A DNA stretch of 50,727 nucleotides, taken from positions 1 through 50,727 of IMG/VR virus record IMGVR_UViG_3300047320_000035; one strand, given 5' to 3'. Both the position numbers and the translations under genes were made by a program. The notes under the pieces are model-generated. The model searched no databases. It saw nothing but the letters and a program-made list of their open reading frames with translations, and had not been told where the DNA came from. Every line of letters begins with the position of its first letter. Position 1 is the first letter of the stretch. Source of the DNA: a virus. This document shows positions 33,361 to 41,128 of this stretch, piece by piece.

Positions 33361-33743
33361 GTGAGACGACCCCCGAGCCGATCGCTCCCCCGGCCGGCAT
33401 GACCGAGGCGCACGAGGAGTTCTGGGACGAGGAGCGCCAGTTGTACTTCTGGCGCAACCACGATGACGGACTGATCTACTCCCGCCCCTACAACGAGGCC
33501 GAGCTCGCCGGGATCGAGACGCGGCTCCAGCTCGACGCCCTGCACTCGCAGGCCGAGGGGGCGATCGGCTACCTCGACGAGCGGATCGACCTGAGCCTGG
33601 CCTACCTCGCCAACCCGGCACCCACGGCCGAGGAGATGGCGGCGCAGGTCAAGGTGCTCTCCGACCTCGCTGCGTACAGCGCGGGCACCCTGAAGCGGCT
33701 GATCGTGGTGATCGGCGAACTGATCGGGCGGCCTGTCCCGTAA
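33357..33743 (+). CDS. Hypothetical protein
   Basis: A 128-residue acidic protein: N-terminal Pro-rich segment, an aromatic patch (EERQLYFWRNHDDGLIYSRP) and a long C-terminal helical bundle (DERIDLSLAYLANPAPTAEE). GTG start overlaps the sigma-like gene. It is the last gene of the block before a terminator-like hairpin. No family recognised. Confidence 0.6.
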   Translation: MSETTPEPIAPPAGMTEAHEEFWDEERQLYFWRNHDDGLIYSRPYNEAELAGIETRLQLDALHSQAEGAIGYLDERIDLSLAYLANPAPTAEEMAAQVKVLSDLAAYSAGTLKRLIVVIGELIGRPVP

Positions 33744-33750
33744 CCCCAGG

Positions 33751-33789
33751 TGTGTAAGTGAAGCGGGGGCGTCCGAGCGGGGCGCCCCC
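33751..33789 (+). terminator. Motif followed by terminator-like hairpin
   Basis: The operator motif TGTGTAAGTGAAGC (33751-33764) is followed at once by GGGGGCG (33765-33771) pairing with CGCCCCC (33783-33789) and then TTC. Motif and hairpin together look like a stoperator-plus-terminator arrangement between the replication block and the reductase gene. Confidence 0.5.
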
Positions 33790-33829
33790 TTCAGGCAGTG
33801 CAACCACGACTTCAAGGAGGACTCACTCA

Positions 33830-35896
33830 GTGACGACCGACAACCAGGTTCCCTTCGGCCCGACCGGGCAGCTCGTCTACGAGCGCACCTACTCCCGCAC
33901 GCTGGCCGATGGCTCCAAGGAGACCTGGCCGGACACCGTCCGCCGCGTTGCTCGCGGCAACCTCGCCCTCGTCCACGGCCCCGACATGGAGAGCTGGCCG
34001 CAGGACGCCAAGGACGAGTACGACGAGCTCGTCAAGTTCATGGACGTGTTCGCCATCATCCCCGCCGGCCGCCACCTGTGGGCCACGGGCGTCAAGGGCC
34101 GCCAGTACCTCTTCAACTGCCACGTCGCCCCGTGGGGCGAACGCCTCAGCCGGCACTTCGAGTTCACCTTCATGCGCCTGATGGAGGGCGGCGGTGTCGG
34201 CGGCAACTACAGCTCCAAGTACCTCAAGCCGTACGGCGCACCGCGTCGCGAGCTGAAGGCGCACATCGTGTGCGACCCCATGCACCAGGACTACGCCGAG
34301 ATGAAGGCCGCGGGCCTGCTCTCCGACCAGTACGACTCCGACTGGGCCGGCGCCTTCGAGGTCGAGGACTCCCGTGAGGGCTGGTCCGCCGCACTGGTGG
34401 ACCTGATCGACACCTTCATGACCGACGACGAGGTCAAGCACGCCGACCGCGTGTACGACGTGAGCCGCGTGCGCTGCAAGGGCTCCCGACTGAAGACGTT
34501 CGGCGGCACCGCGAGCGGTCCGGGCCCCTTCGCCCGCATGATGATCGAGGTCGCCTCCATCCTGTCCGGCGCCAAGGCCGCGCACGTCACCCCGACCGAA
34601 GCGATGGAGATCGACCACGCCATCGCCGAGTGCGTGGTGTCCGGCGGTGTCCGCCGCTCGGCCCGCATGGCGATCTGCGCCTGGGACGACCCGTACATCG
34701 ACGACTTCCTGGCGTGCAAGGCGGACGGCTCCAAGCACTGGACCACCAACATCAGCGTCGAGATCGACGACCGCTTCATCCAGGCCCTCAACGAGGTGAC
34801 GGACGGCCGGCACGTCGAGGCGTCCGGGGTCCACGGCAAGGTCGTCCAGGGGATGCTCCTGAACGGTGAGCCCGGCTACTGGAACAGCTCGTACTCCAAT
34901 GAGGGCGAGGTCAACGAGGTCATCGCGACCAACCCCTGCGGCGAGATCGCGCTCCCCGAGACCGGCGCCTGCGTCCTCGGCCACGTCAACCTCGACTACT
35001 TCTCCCCCACCGAGAAGGACGGCGACTTCGACCTGGACGGGATGCTCCGCGCTCACCAGTTGATGACCCGCTTCCTGCTCCGGGCCACCTGGGGCGACAT
35101 GACGGACGACCAGCAGCGCGAGGTGATGCACAGCGAGCGGCGCATCGGCGTCGGACACCTCGGAGTGCAGGGCTTCTTCGCGAAGAACGGCATCCCCTAC
35201 TCGCAGGTCCCGTACAACGAGGCCGCCAGGCAGCTCCTGCGCCTGCTGCGCAAGACGGTGCGGACCGAGGCCCGCGAGTACGCCTTCGCCATGCGCGTGC
35301 CGGAGCCCGTGAAGGTCACGACCGTGGCGCCGACCGGCTCGATCGCGAAGCTGCCCGGCGTGAGTGAGGGAGTCCACCCGATCTACGCCCGACACTTCCT
35401 GCGTCGCGTCCGCTTCTCGATGACCGACCCGGCCCAGGCCGCGACGGTGCAGGAGGCGATGCTCGCCGGCCACCTGGTCGAGAAGTGCATCTACGACCAG
35501 TCCGGCAACACCATGGTCGTCGCCTACCCGACCAAGGAGAAGCTGGTCGCCGAGGTCGAGGCCCTGGGCTACAGCCCGGAGGTCGTGGAGTCTGCCGACG
35601 AGATCGACCTGAACGCGATGCTCGCCTTCCAGGCCATGTACCAGACCGACTACGCCGACAACGCGGTGAGCTTCACCGTGAACTTCCCCGAGGGCAAGTA
35701 CACCCTCGATGAGGCCGCCGAGATCATCGCCGGATGGCTGCCGGACCTGAAGGGCACGACCCTGATGCCGGACGGGACCCGCGAGCAGGCCCCTTACGAG
35801 CGACTGACCGCGGAGCAGTTCGCGCAGTACGAGGTGACGTCCGTCGAGGACTCCACCGACGAGGACTGCGCGACTGGCGCCTGCCCGGTGCGCTGA
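33830..35896 (+). CDS. Adenosylcobalamin-dependent ribonucleotide reductase (class II, monomeric)
   Basis: A 688-residue reductase converting ribonucleotides to deoxyribonucleotides. Cysteines line up with Lactobacillus RTPR: C97 (FNCHVAPWG) and C381 as the redox pair, C370 in NPCGE as the thiyl radical site (11 residues before C381, as in RTPR), and the C-terminal shuttle CATGAC (C680, C685). VAPTGSIAKLPGVSEGVHP is the finger-loop region. Size and the single chain match the monomeric class II type. GTG start after AAGGAGG. Confidence 0.9.
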   Translation: MTTDNQVPFGPTGQLVYERTYSRTLADGSKETWPDTVRRVARGNLALVHGPDMESWPQDAKDEYDELVKFMDVFAIIPAGRHLWATGVKGRQYLFNCHVAPWGERLSRHFEFTFMRLMEGGGVGGNYSSKYLKPYGAPRRELKAHIVCDPMHQDYAEMKAAGLLSDQYDSDWAGAFEVEDSREGWSAALVDLIDTFMTDDEVKHADRVYDVSRVRCKGSRLKTFGGTASGPGPFARMMIEVASILSGAKAAHVTPTEAMEIDHAIAECVVSGGVRRSARMAICAWDDPYIDDFLACKADGSKHWTTNISVEIDDRFIQALNEVTDGRHVEASGVHGKVVQGMLLNGEPGYWNSSYSNEGEVNEVIATNPCGEIALPETGACVLGHVNLDYFSPTEKDGDFDLDGMLRAHQLMTRFLLRATWGDMTDDQQREVMHSERRIGVGHLGVQGFFAKNGIPYSQVPYNEAARQLLRLLRKTVRTEAREYAFAMRVPEPVKVTTVAPTGSIAKLPGVSEGVHPIYARHFLRRVRFSMTDPAQAATVQEAMLAGHLVEKCIYDQSGNTMVVAYPTKEKLVAEVEALGYSPEVVESADEIDLNAMLAFQAMYQTDYADNAVSFTVNFPEGKYTLDEAAEIIAGWLPDLKGTTLMPDGTREQAPYERLTAEQFAQYEVTSVEDSTDEDCATGACPVR

Positions 35897-35907
35897 CGCA
35901 AGCCGAG

Positions 35908-35940
35908 AAGCCCCTCACCCTTCCTGGGTGGGGGGCTTTT
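35908..35940. terminator. Bidirectional terminator after reductase gene
   Basis: AAGCCCCTCACCC (35908-35920) pairs with GGGTGGGGGGCTT (35926-35938), TTCCT loop, then TT. The reductase gene and the leftward GntR-like gene converge on it; the GntR-like stop lies inside the stem. Confidence 0.8.
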
Positions 35941-36172
35941 CGGCGTCTCGGGCGTAGGTTCCCATCCCCGGCTCCGCCCACAGCGTGCCCTCCTCGATCA
36001 GCGAGACGAGGGCCTTGCGCATGGTGCTGGTGGACACCTCGAACTCGGCTGCGAGGTCCACAGTGGACGGGATCGCTTCACCGGCAGGGTACGTGCCGCT
36101 CTCCACCCGCTCACGGACGATGTGGGCGACCTGTGGCCACACCGAGCGGCGCCTGTCGATCTGGATCTCCAT
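35915..36172 (-). CDS. GntR-family winged-helix regulator, DNA-binding domain only
   Basis: An 85-residue protein that is just the GntR winged helix: WPQVAHIVRERVESGTYPAG, IPSTVDLAAEFEVSTSTMRK, then ALVSLIEEGTLWAEPGMGTY. It lacks any effector domain, as in many phage and plasmid regulators. It lies next to the integrase and is a candidate lysogeny regulator. ATG start. Repeated short sequences just upstream (36191-36260) could be its operator. Confidence 0.8.
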   Translation of the reverse strand: MEIQIDRRRSVWPQVAHIVRERVESGTYPAGEAIPSTVDLAAEFEVSTSTMRKALVSLIEEGTLWAEPGMGTYARDAEKPPTQEG

Positions 36173-36190
36173 GATCTCGGACCGTACGAC

Positions 36191-36262
36191 GGTGCACCAT
36201 GCTCCGCGACCGGGGAATTGCGCGCTACGGGTCGCTACGGCGCACCATGGCGCGCTACGCTC
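36191..36262. promoter_or_regulatory. Divergent intergenic region with short direct repeats
   Basis: Between the GntR-like gene (-) and the Cys-rich gene (+), the words GTGCACCATG (36192-36201) and GCGCACCATG (36240-36249), and CGCGCTACGG (36221-36230) and CGCGCTACGC (36251-36260), are repeated, with a further CGCTACGG at 36233-36240. They may be operator half-sites. No standard promoter was identified. Confidence 0.4.
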
Positions 36263-36267
36263 AGCGC

Positions 36268-36420
36268 ATGGAGCAACCGTGTGACTACTGCCTGAAGGTG
36301 AAGCCTGATCTGACCATCGTGGCCTGCCACGAGCGCATCTCGGGGCCGCCGGCCGTCCTGAAGGCGTGCGGCGAGTGCATGATCCTCAACGGATTCACGG
36401 CATGGCAGCCCCGCCAGTAA
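36268..36420 (+). CDS. Small Cys-rich protein
   Basis: A 50-residue protein MEQPCDYCLKVKPDLTIVAC and on, with CDYC and CGEC pairs forming a likely zinc knuckle. ATG 36268 is preferred; an earlier in-frame ATG lies among the repeats. It overlaps the next small gene by 19 bases. Function unknown; possibly a nucleic-acid or protein-binding zinc ribbon. Confidence 0.55.
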   Translation: MEQPCDYCLKVKPDLTIVACHERISGPPAVLKACGECMILNGFTAWQPRQ

Positions 36421-36596
36421 AGAAGGGGGTCGGGAAGGCGCCAGCGTGCGCCCTCGACCTCCACCACGTCTGCAACGGCAACGTCGACTGCGTGGTGCAG
36501 GGCGTGGTGTATGACCGGCATCGGTGTGGCTGCTCGTGCCATCCGAAGGGGGTGCGGCGCTCGGTCTGGCCGGGAACGCAGCGTCGTGCCTCGTGA
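36402..36596 (+). CDS. Small Cys/His-rich protein
   Basis: A 64-residue basic protein with LHHVCNGNVDCVVQGVVYD and RHRCGCSCH, giving several potential zinc ligands. ATG start within the end of the preceding gene. The pattern is familiar from small Streptomyces phage proteins but no function is known. A terminator follows at once. Confidence 0.55.
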   Translation: MAAPPVKKGVGKAPACALDLHHVCNGNVDCVVQGVVYDRHRCGCSCHPKGVRRSVWPGTQRRAS

Positions 36597-36603
36597 ATGC
36601 AGA

Positions 36604-36641
36604 AGGGCCCCCCGTCATCGCGACGAGGGGCCCTCTGTTTT
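36604..36641. terminator. Bidirectional terminator next to integrase
   Basis: AGGGCCCC...CGTC (36604-36616) pairs with GACG...GGGGCCCT (36622-36634) with one C-A mismatch, ATCGC loop, followed by CTGTTTT. It ends the short rightward unit and can also stop leftward integrase transcripts, whose gene ends at 36648. Confidence 0.8.
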
Positions 36642-36647
36642 GCCTGG

Positions 36648-38654
36648 TCAGGCGGTCTTGGCGGTGCCGATCTCGAACTCGAAACCTGAAGCGGTTCCGC
36701 GAATCCCCTTGGTGGAAGGAGTACGCCCACCCGCTTCAGCTTTCACTGCCTTCTCCGAGGTATTCACAACATCCTCCACCGAATCGTCGATGACACCGTA
36801 AATCTTCATGGGAGGCAGAGTGTAGCCATCAGGTGCCGGCACTCCCACGTACGGGGTCATCTCCTCCAGAGCGGCGGCGTACATCCCGTCCGCGAACCAG
36901 CGCCGACCGAGCCGGTAGAGGAAGCCCCAGCCCTTCCCGCCCATGCGCTCGTCGCGGTCGTAGTCATGCCAGCCCTTCTTCTCCCGCAGCTTCTCCAGCA
37001 GCATCTCGAAGCACGGCCGGTCCTCCCGCTTCGGCTTACGTCCTCCTGCCAGGATGCCCTCGACGCGGGCCCACTGCTCGTCGGAGACCGCGAGCGGAAT
37101 CTCGACCCCCTTCTCGCGGTGCCACTCCAGCATCGGGTCCTTGGTCCCACCCTTCTGCCCGGACACGCTGTCGCCGACGATGTCGACGCGGACACGCAGG
37201 AGCTCCAGCACCCCCTTCTTGTCGGCCTTGCTCAGGCCCTGCACGTTGGTGCCGACGCGGTCGATGACCGAGCGGAGGTTGTCGGCACGCTCCTCCTTGT
37301 GCTCGGCCTCCTCCAGCCACTCAGCGATGCGCTCCTGCTCCTCGCGGAGCTCCTTCTCCTTGCTCGCGATCTCCTCCTTCAGCTCGACGATCAGCTTCTG
37401 GTCCTCCTCGTCGTCCTCGTCGAGGGAGGCGACCAGCATGGCGATCTTCTTGCGTCGGGTGTTGCGCAGGCGGTGCAGCTTGTCGTCGATCTCCTTCATG
37501 CGGGCCCGGTAGGACTCGGCGCGGTCGGGAATACTGCCCAGCCACTCGTCGATGAGCCCCTTGATCGCGTCGGGGTCGGTGAGCAGCTTCTCGACCTCGC
37601 CCCAGACGATCGCCTCGGTCGCCTCGCCGTCGATCTGCTTGCAGGTGTGCCCCTCGGCTGCCGTGGCCTGGTTGGAGCACCGGTAGACGAAGTCGTTCTG
37701 TCCGGAGCGGCTGACGCCGTACCGGGAAGAGCCGCAGAGGCTGAACAGGTGGCCGGAAAGGAGGTGACTGGAGTAGGAGGTCCGGGGAGTGCCCTTCATG
37801 TCCTTCAGGGCCTCCTCCAGGGCCTCGCGGCGGGCCTCGTCCTCGAAGAGGGGCGGCAGTTCGACGCGGTAGGAGGTGGTGATCTCCTCGCCGTCCTCGT
37901 TCATGCCCGAGAAGCTGAAGTCGACGTATCCGCGCACTGCCAGGCGCAGGCGGAGGACGAGGTTGTTGCCCTCCCACAGCTTGCCGGTCCGGGTGCGGTA
38001 GCCGGCCTCGTTCAGCTCGGCTGCGGCCTGTCCGCGGCTCAGGCGCTTGTCGACCAGGAGCTCGGCGGCCTTGAGGATCACCTCCAGCTCGTTGGGGTTG
38101 ACGACAGGCTCGCCGTCCTCGTCGAGCGTGTAGCCGTAGGGCGGGGTGCCGGAGGCCCAGCCTCCCCCGGCGATCTTCTGGATGCGTCCGCCCATCGTCC
38201 GCTCCAGGATCAGCGCGTGCTCGACCTCGGCCATGTACGCCAGGAGGGAGAGCTGGATGCCGAACATCTGGTCGTCGGAGTCGATGCGGCCGTCAGCGGT
38301 GGCGATGCGGACGCCGTAGTCGGTGACGTCGTAGACCCAGCGGTGAATGTTGCGCATCGTGCGGCCGATGCGGTCGAGCTTGGCGAAGACGACGACGTCG
38401 ATCAGTCCGGCCTCGATGTCGGCGGTGAGGCGGTCGAGGTCTTCGCGGTGGGCCAGCTTGCCCGACACTCCCCCGTCGCAGTACACGTCCACGATGGTGT
38501 GCGGTGTGCCCTTGAGCTGGTAGTCGACCCATGCTCGGCATCGCGCGTCTTGCACATCGAGGCCGTAGCCGTCGAGCTGCTTGGATGTGGAGACGCGCAG
38601 GTAGATGGCCACCCGCAGCGTCTTGGTCTTGCGCGGCAGAGTCTTGGTACGCAT
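36648..38654 (-). CDS. int: Large serine integrase with unusual C-terminal extension
   Basis: A 668-residue serine recombinase that inserts the phage into a host att site. The N-terminal resolvase domain has YLRVSTSKQ with nucleophile S22 and LDRIGR; a recombinase domain follows; then a zinc-ribbon region with only C307, C326 and C338 visible (four Cys is usual); then a coiled coil (about 378-460). Residues 523-600 (SDEQWARVEGILAGGRKPKR, GWGFLYRLGRRWFADGMY) resemble the DUF4096-type N-terminus of IS5-like transposases. ATG start with AGGAGG upstream. Confidence 0.93.
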   Translation of the reverse strand: MRTKTLPRKTKTLRVAIYLRVSTSKQLDGYGLDVQDARCRAWVDYQLKGTPHTIVDVYCDGGVSGKLAHREDLDRLTADIEAGLIDVVVFAKLDRIGRTMRNIHRWVYDVTDYGVRIATADGRIDSDDQMFGIQLSLLAYMAEVEHALILERTMGGRIQKIAGGGWASGTPPYGYTLDEDGEPVVNPNELEVILKAAELLVDKRLSRGQAAAELNEAGYRTRTGKLWEGNNLVLRLRLAVRGYVDFSFSGMNEDGEEITTSYRVELPPLFEDEARREALEEALKDMKGTPRTSYSSHLLSGHLFSLCGSSRYGVSRSGQNDFVYRCSNQATAAEGHTCKQIDGEATEAIVWGEVEKLLTDPDAIKGLIDEWLGSIPDRAESYRARMKEIDDKLHRLRNTRRKKIAMLVASLDEDDEEDQKLIVELKEEIASKEKELREEQERIAEWLEEAEHKEERADNLRSVIDRVGTNVQGLSKADKKGVLELLRVRVDIVGDSVSGQKGGTKDPMLEWHREKGVEIPLAVSDEQWARVEGILAGGRKPKREDRPCFEMLLEKLREKKGWHDYDRDERMGGKGWGFLYRLGRRWFADGMYAAALEEMTPYVGVPAPDGYTLPPMKIYGVIDDSVEDVVNTSEKAVKAEAGGRTPSTKGIRGTASGFEFEIGTAKTA

Positions 38655-38743
38655 GGTCCCCCTCCTGGGTTGTGCGGTAACGCACGAAGCCCCCCAAGTC
38701 AGTGACCTGGGGGGCGCGGGCGCCGTGTGAAAGTGTACCTACG
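38655..38743. other. Intergenic region upstream of integrase, candidate attP
   Basis: This 89-base gap holds a GTGCG/CGCAC hairpin (about 38672-38685), a longer hairpin at 38689-38715 and a degenerate motif copy (GTGAAAGTG, 38727-38735). For many large serine integrases attP lies next to the integrase gene, so this and the 36597-36647 gap are where I would look; no att core can be identified from the sequence alone. Confidence 0.35.
38689..38715 (-). terminator. Terminator-like hairpin between early operon and integrase
   Basis: GCCCCCCAAGTC (38689-38700) pairs with GACCTGGGGGGC (38704-38715) with one mismatch and an AGT loop. It separates the long leftward operon from the integrase gene and probably limits read-through into int. 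The T-run on the leftward transcript is poor (CTTCGT). Confidence 0.55.
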
Positions 38744-38854
38744 TCAGTCCTTCTTGGCCACCGGCCCGAGAAGGAGGCGGGCCAGCCGTTCGCGTTCGGC
38801 CGGCGTCCAGCGAGTCTTGCGCCACTCGACGGTGACGATGGGGTTCTGGCTCAC
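38744..38854 (-). CDS. Very small basic protein
   Basis: A 36-residue frame MSQNPIVTVEWRKTRWTPAE and on, with RERLARLLLGP. GTG start overlaps the ThyX stop. The amphipathic, basic helix and coupling suggest a real micro-gene, the last of the leftward operon before the hairpin at 38.7 kb. No function known. Confidence 0.5.
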   Translation of the reverse strand: MSQNPIVTVEWRKTRWTPAERERLARLLLGPVAKKD

Positions 38855-39564
38855 GGGGCGACCCTCCCGTTCGCGTTGAACGCGCCGTACGTCAGGGGCA
38901 TCTGCTCGGCGAGGTGATCTTCCATCAGCTCGGCGACCATCTCGATCTCACGCTGCGGGAAGGAGGGGAAGGTGGCCGCCTCGCTCTTGGTGCGCAGTCC
39001 GAGGAAGTGCATCAGGCTGCGGGCGTTGCAGGTGGCGTAGTACGAGGTGAAGATGCCCACCGGCAGGACCATGCGGGCCACCTCGCGAGCTACCCCCGAA
39101 CTCAGCAGGGCGTAGTACGCCTGGAAGGCTTCGACGTAGGCGTCTTCCATCGTCGAGCGGGTGTAGAGACCCAGGATCGGGGCGCCGGGCTCGAAGGTGT
39201 AGGCGCCGGGCTTGCCCACCTGGATCAGGGGGCGGTCCTTGCCGGGGACGTAGAAGACGGGGGCCAATTCCTTGTAGCGTCCCGACTCTTCGTTGTACGA
39301 CCAGCCGGCGCGGTGACGGAAGTGCTCGCGCGCCACGAACAGCGGGGCCTCGACGTAGAAGGTGAACGAGGTGTGCTCGAAGGGGCTGCCGTGCCGGTCC
39401 CGCATCAGGAAGTTGATCAGGCCGGCGTCCTTCTCCAGGTCGACGACCTCGTCGTGCGAGCCGCCCTTGGTGGAGACTCGGGCCGCGGTGGCGACGTCGG
39501 AGTCAGTGGCGCTGGCCTTGACGAGCTCGACGGTGACGTCCGAGCGGGTGGTGAAGTCGGTCAC
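38851..39564 (-). CDS. thyX: Flavin-dependent thymidylate synthase ThyX
   Basis: A 237-residue FAD enzyme making dTMP from dUMP with methylenetetrahydrofolate and NADPH. It has the diagnostic motif RHRAGWSYNEESGRY (residues 83-97), SPFEHTSFTF at the N-terminal side and the C-terminal TSYYATCNARSLMHFLGLR. With the dCMP deaminase, class II reductase and dNMP kinase it completes a phage dTTP supply route. GTG start overlaps the upstream small gene. Confidence 0.95.
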   Translation of the reverse strand: MTDFTTRSDVTVELVKASATDSDVATAARVSTKGGSHDEVVDLEKDAGLINFLMRDRHGSPFEHTSFTFYVEAPLFVAREHFRHRAGWSYNEESGRYKELAPVFYVPGKDRPLIQVGKPGAYTFEPGAPILGLYTRSTMEDAYVEAFQAYYALLSSGVAREVARMVLPVGIFTSYYATCNARSLMHFLGLRTKSEAATFPSFPQREIEMVAELMEDHLAEQMPLTYGAFNANGRVAP

Positions 39565-39698
39565 GGGGTGTGCTCCTCCTGGGCGTAGTGGGTGCTGGCC
39601 TTCCAGGCGTGGTCGGTGATGAGGGCGCCGCTCAGCAGGCCGAGGACGAAGACGGCGACCACGAACGTCACGATTACGGGGGTGTTGTCACGCCGCAC
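39561..39698 (-). CDS. Small membrane protein
   Basis: A 45-residue frame beginning MRRDNTPVIVTFVVAVFVLG with one transmembrane helix and a short His/Glu-containing tail (HYAQEEHTP). GTG start; its stop overlaps the ThyX start as GTGA. An AGGAGG near its 3' end is the ThyX ribosome-binding site. Confidence 0.6.
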   Translation of the reverse strand: MRRDNTPVIVTFVVAVFVLGLLSGALITDHAWKASTHYAQEEHTP

Positions 39699-39954
39699 TG
39701 GGCGCCTCCTCTCGAAGCTGTCGCTCGTGGACGATCTCGGCGCCGGTCGTCCAGGCCAGGTGCTCCAGCTCGGCGAGCATCCGCCAGGCGAGGGGGGACT
39801 TGCCGAGGCCGGTGCGGTAGATGACCGAGGGCCTTCGCCCTCTGAGTAGGTGGATCAGGCGGAAGGGGATGACGTTCTCGGGCTTGACGTCCGGGAACTG
39901 GCGGGCCTGGTGGTAGGCGTAGACGATGGCGATCGGCTCACGGTCCTGCGTCAC
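39688..39954 (-). CDS. Hypothetical protein
   Basis: An 88-residue protein (IAIVYAYHQARQFPDVKPEN, LRGRRPSVIYRTGLGKSPLA). Its GTG start at 39954 lies within the operator motif, and the upstream stop TAA is directly adjacent (TAAGTG), so the motif doubles as a stop-start junction. No family recognised. Confidence 0.6.
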   Translation of the reverse strand: MTQDREPIAIVYAYHQARQFPDVKPENVIPFRLIHLLRGRRPSVIYRTGLGKSPLAWRMLAELEHLAWTTGAEIVHERQLREEAPSAA

Positions 39955-40281
39955 TTACACAGCCTCCCCGAGGAGAGTCAGGGCCTCGCGGAGCGCGGCC
40001 TCCAGTCGCTTCACTCGGTCGCCCAGGCGGACCGCCGTGTACCCGGAGGTGCAGTGGCCGGCCCGGCAGATGTCGACCTCGTTCTTCAGGGCGTGCAGCT
40101 CCTCGACGAACCCGCCGACCTGCGGGGGCGGGGGCGCCTTGAACTCCAGCGTCTGGGTGTCGACCGGCCGCTCGAAGACGATCGAGCTGGCCTTGATGGC
40201 GGCGAGGTCGAGCTCTCCCCCGCGCCTGGTGTCCTCCGCGATGCGCTGACCCTCGTCGATCCAGCCGTATCCGTTCACCAC
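39955..40281 (-). CDS. Hypothetical protein
   Basis: A 108-residue protein with a Pro-rich centre (FKAPPPPQVGG), a Cys-containing segment (DICRAGHCTSGYTAV) and a C-terminal helix (VKRLEAALREALTLLG). I chose GTG 40281 because AAGGAGGTAG precedes it; the frame is open further upstream. The start overlaps the preceding gene's stop. Function unknown. Confidence 0.6.
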   Translation of the reverse strand: MVNGYGWIDEGQRIAEDTRRGGELDLAAIKASSIVFERPVDTQTLEFKAPPPPQVGGFVEELHALKNEVDICRAGHCTSGYTAVRLGDRVKRLEAALREALTLLGEAV

Positions 40282-40520
40282 CGCGCTACCTCCTTGGTCA
40301 TCCGGTTCTCGTACGACGCCCGCGACTCGGCCGTCAGATGCCAGCCACCCTCGGGGCACTGGTAGGCGCGGCTCTCCACCTTCAGGCCGCGCATGGTTCC
40401 TCGGGCTGCGCCCTGCCGGCTGCGCTTGGCCTGGGCCTTGCCCAGCGCCTTCTCTGCGTTGTGCCGGCTCATGAAGTCACGCTTGGCTCCGCAGTCGCAC
40501 GGCCTCCACTCGCATCCCAT
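40275..40520 (-). CDS. Zinc-ribbon-like basic protein
   Basis: An 81-residue basic protein: CEWRPCDCGAKRDFMSRHNA at the N-terminus and YQCPEGGWHLT near the C-terminus give Cys/His groups likely to hold zinc, separated by KALGKAQAKRSRQGAARG. Probably binds nucleic acid. ATG start with GGAGGTAG upstream. Confidence 0.6.
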   Translation of the reverse strand: MGCEWRPCDCGAKRDFMSRHNAEKALGKAQAKRSRQGAARGTMRGLKVESRAYQCPEGGWHLTAESRASYENRMTKEVARW

Positions 40521-40531
40521 TCCGCTACCTC

Positions 40532-41035
40532 CTACAGTTCGTTGATCGCCTTGGCCGAGCCCTTGCGGGCCGCGGTCTTCTTCTTGGCCTTGATGCTCGG
40601 GTCGTCCTTGACGAACCTGTCACACTTGCACTCGACCCGGTGGCACTTGCCTCGGCTCGATCCTTCGATGGCGTGGTCGTTGGGGCTGTGCCCGCACTCG
40701 GGGTTCCAGCAGTAGCCGGGCCAGCCGCCGGCCTTGCCCTGCGCGTTGGCGAGGATGACTCCGGAGGACGTCAGCGGCACGATCTTGCCGGTGCCTCCGA
40801 TGCTCACCTTCTTCGCGAAGCTCTCCGCCTCGGCGACGGCGCCGAAGGGGCCGAAGTTCAGGCCCTTGTGTCCGCCGTCCCAGGTGTGGACGAGGGCGTA
40901 CAGGTCACGCATCTGGAGCATGTCCCCGACCTCCTTGATCACCGCCTTGGCCATCTGCTCGGGGCTGTCGAACGTCGGATCTTCGAGGATGTCGACGATC
41001 TTCTTGACCTCGTGCGACCTCGGCGTGATCCTCAC
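40532..41035 (-). CDS. Hypothetical protein with C-terminal zinc-binding region
   Basis: A 167-residue protein. The N-terminal half is alpha/beta (MLQMRDLYALVHTWDGGHKG). The C-terminal half has GYCWNPECGHSPNDHAIEGS and CHRVECKCDRF, a Cys/His cluster probably coordinating zinc, followed by a Lys-rich tail. GTG start after AGAGGAGG. It is the first gene downstream of hammerhead ribozyme A. A motif copy lies inside it (40623). Confidence 0.6.
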   Translation of the reverse strand: MRITPRSHEVKKIVDILEDPTFDSPEQMAKAVIKEVGDMLQMRDLYALVHTWDGGHKGLNFGPFGAVAEAESFAKKVSIGGTGKIVPLTSSGVILANAQGKAGGWPGYCWNPECGHSPNDHAIEGSSRGKCHRVECKCDRFVKDDPSIKAKKKTAARKGSAKAINEL

Positions 41036-41053
41036 GCGCTACCTCCTCTCGTC

Positions 41054-41115
41054 TGGCTGCCATCATCAGGACCGAGGCGCCACCCTCGGCCGACCTCCTT
41101 CCGGAGGTTTCGGCA
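41054..41115 (-). ncRNA. Type II hammerhead ribozyme A
   Basis: On the minus strand: helix II UGCC/GGCA; GAAA; helix III ACCUCC-GGAA-GGAGGU with a GNRA loop; cleavage triplet GUC with the cut between 41092 and 41091; helix I GGCCGAGG/CCUCGGUC closed by GUGGCG; core CUGAUGA (41063-41069) followed by one extra U. Loop UGGC can pair with GCCA at 41054-41057. It sits between the genes at 41129 and 41035, with the operator motif just 5' and the ribosome-binding site just 3'. Confidence 0.85.
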
Positions 41116-41128
41116 TGTCACACTTGCA

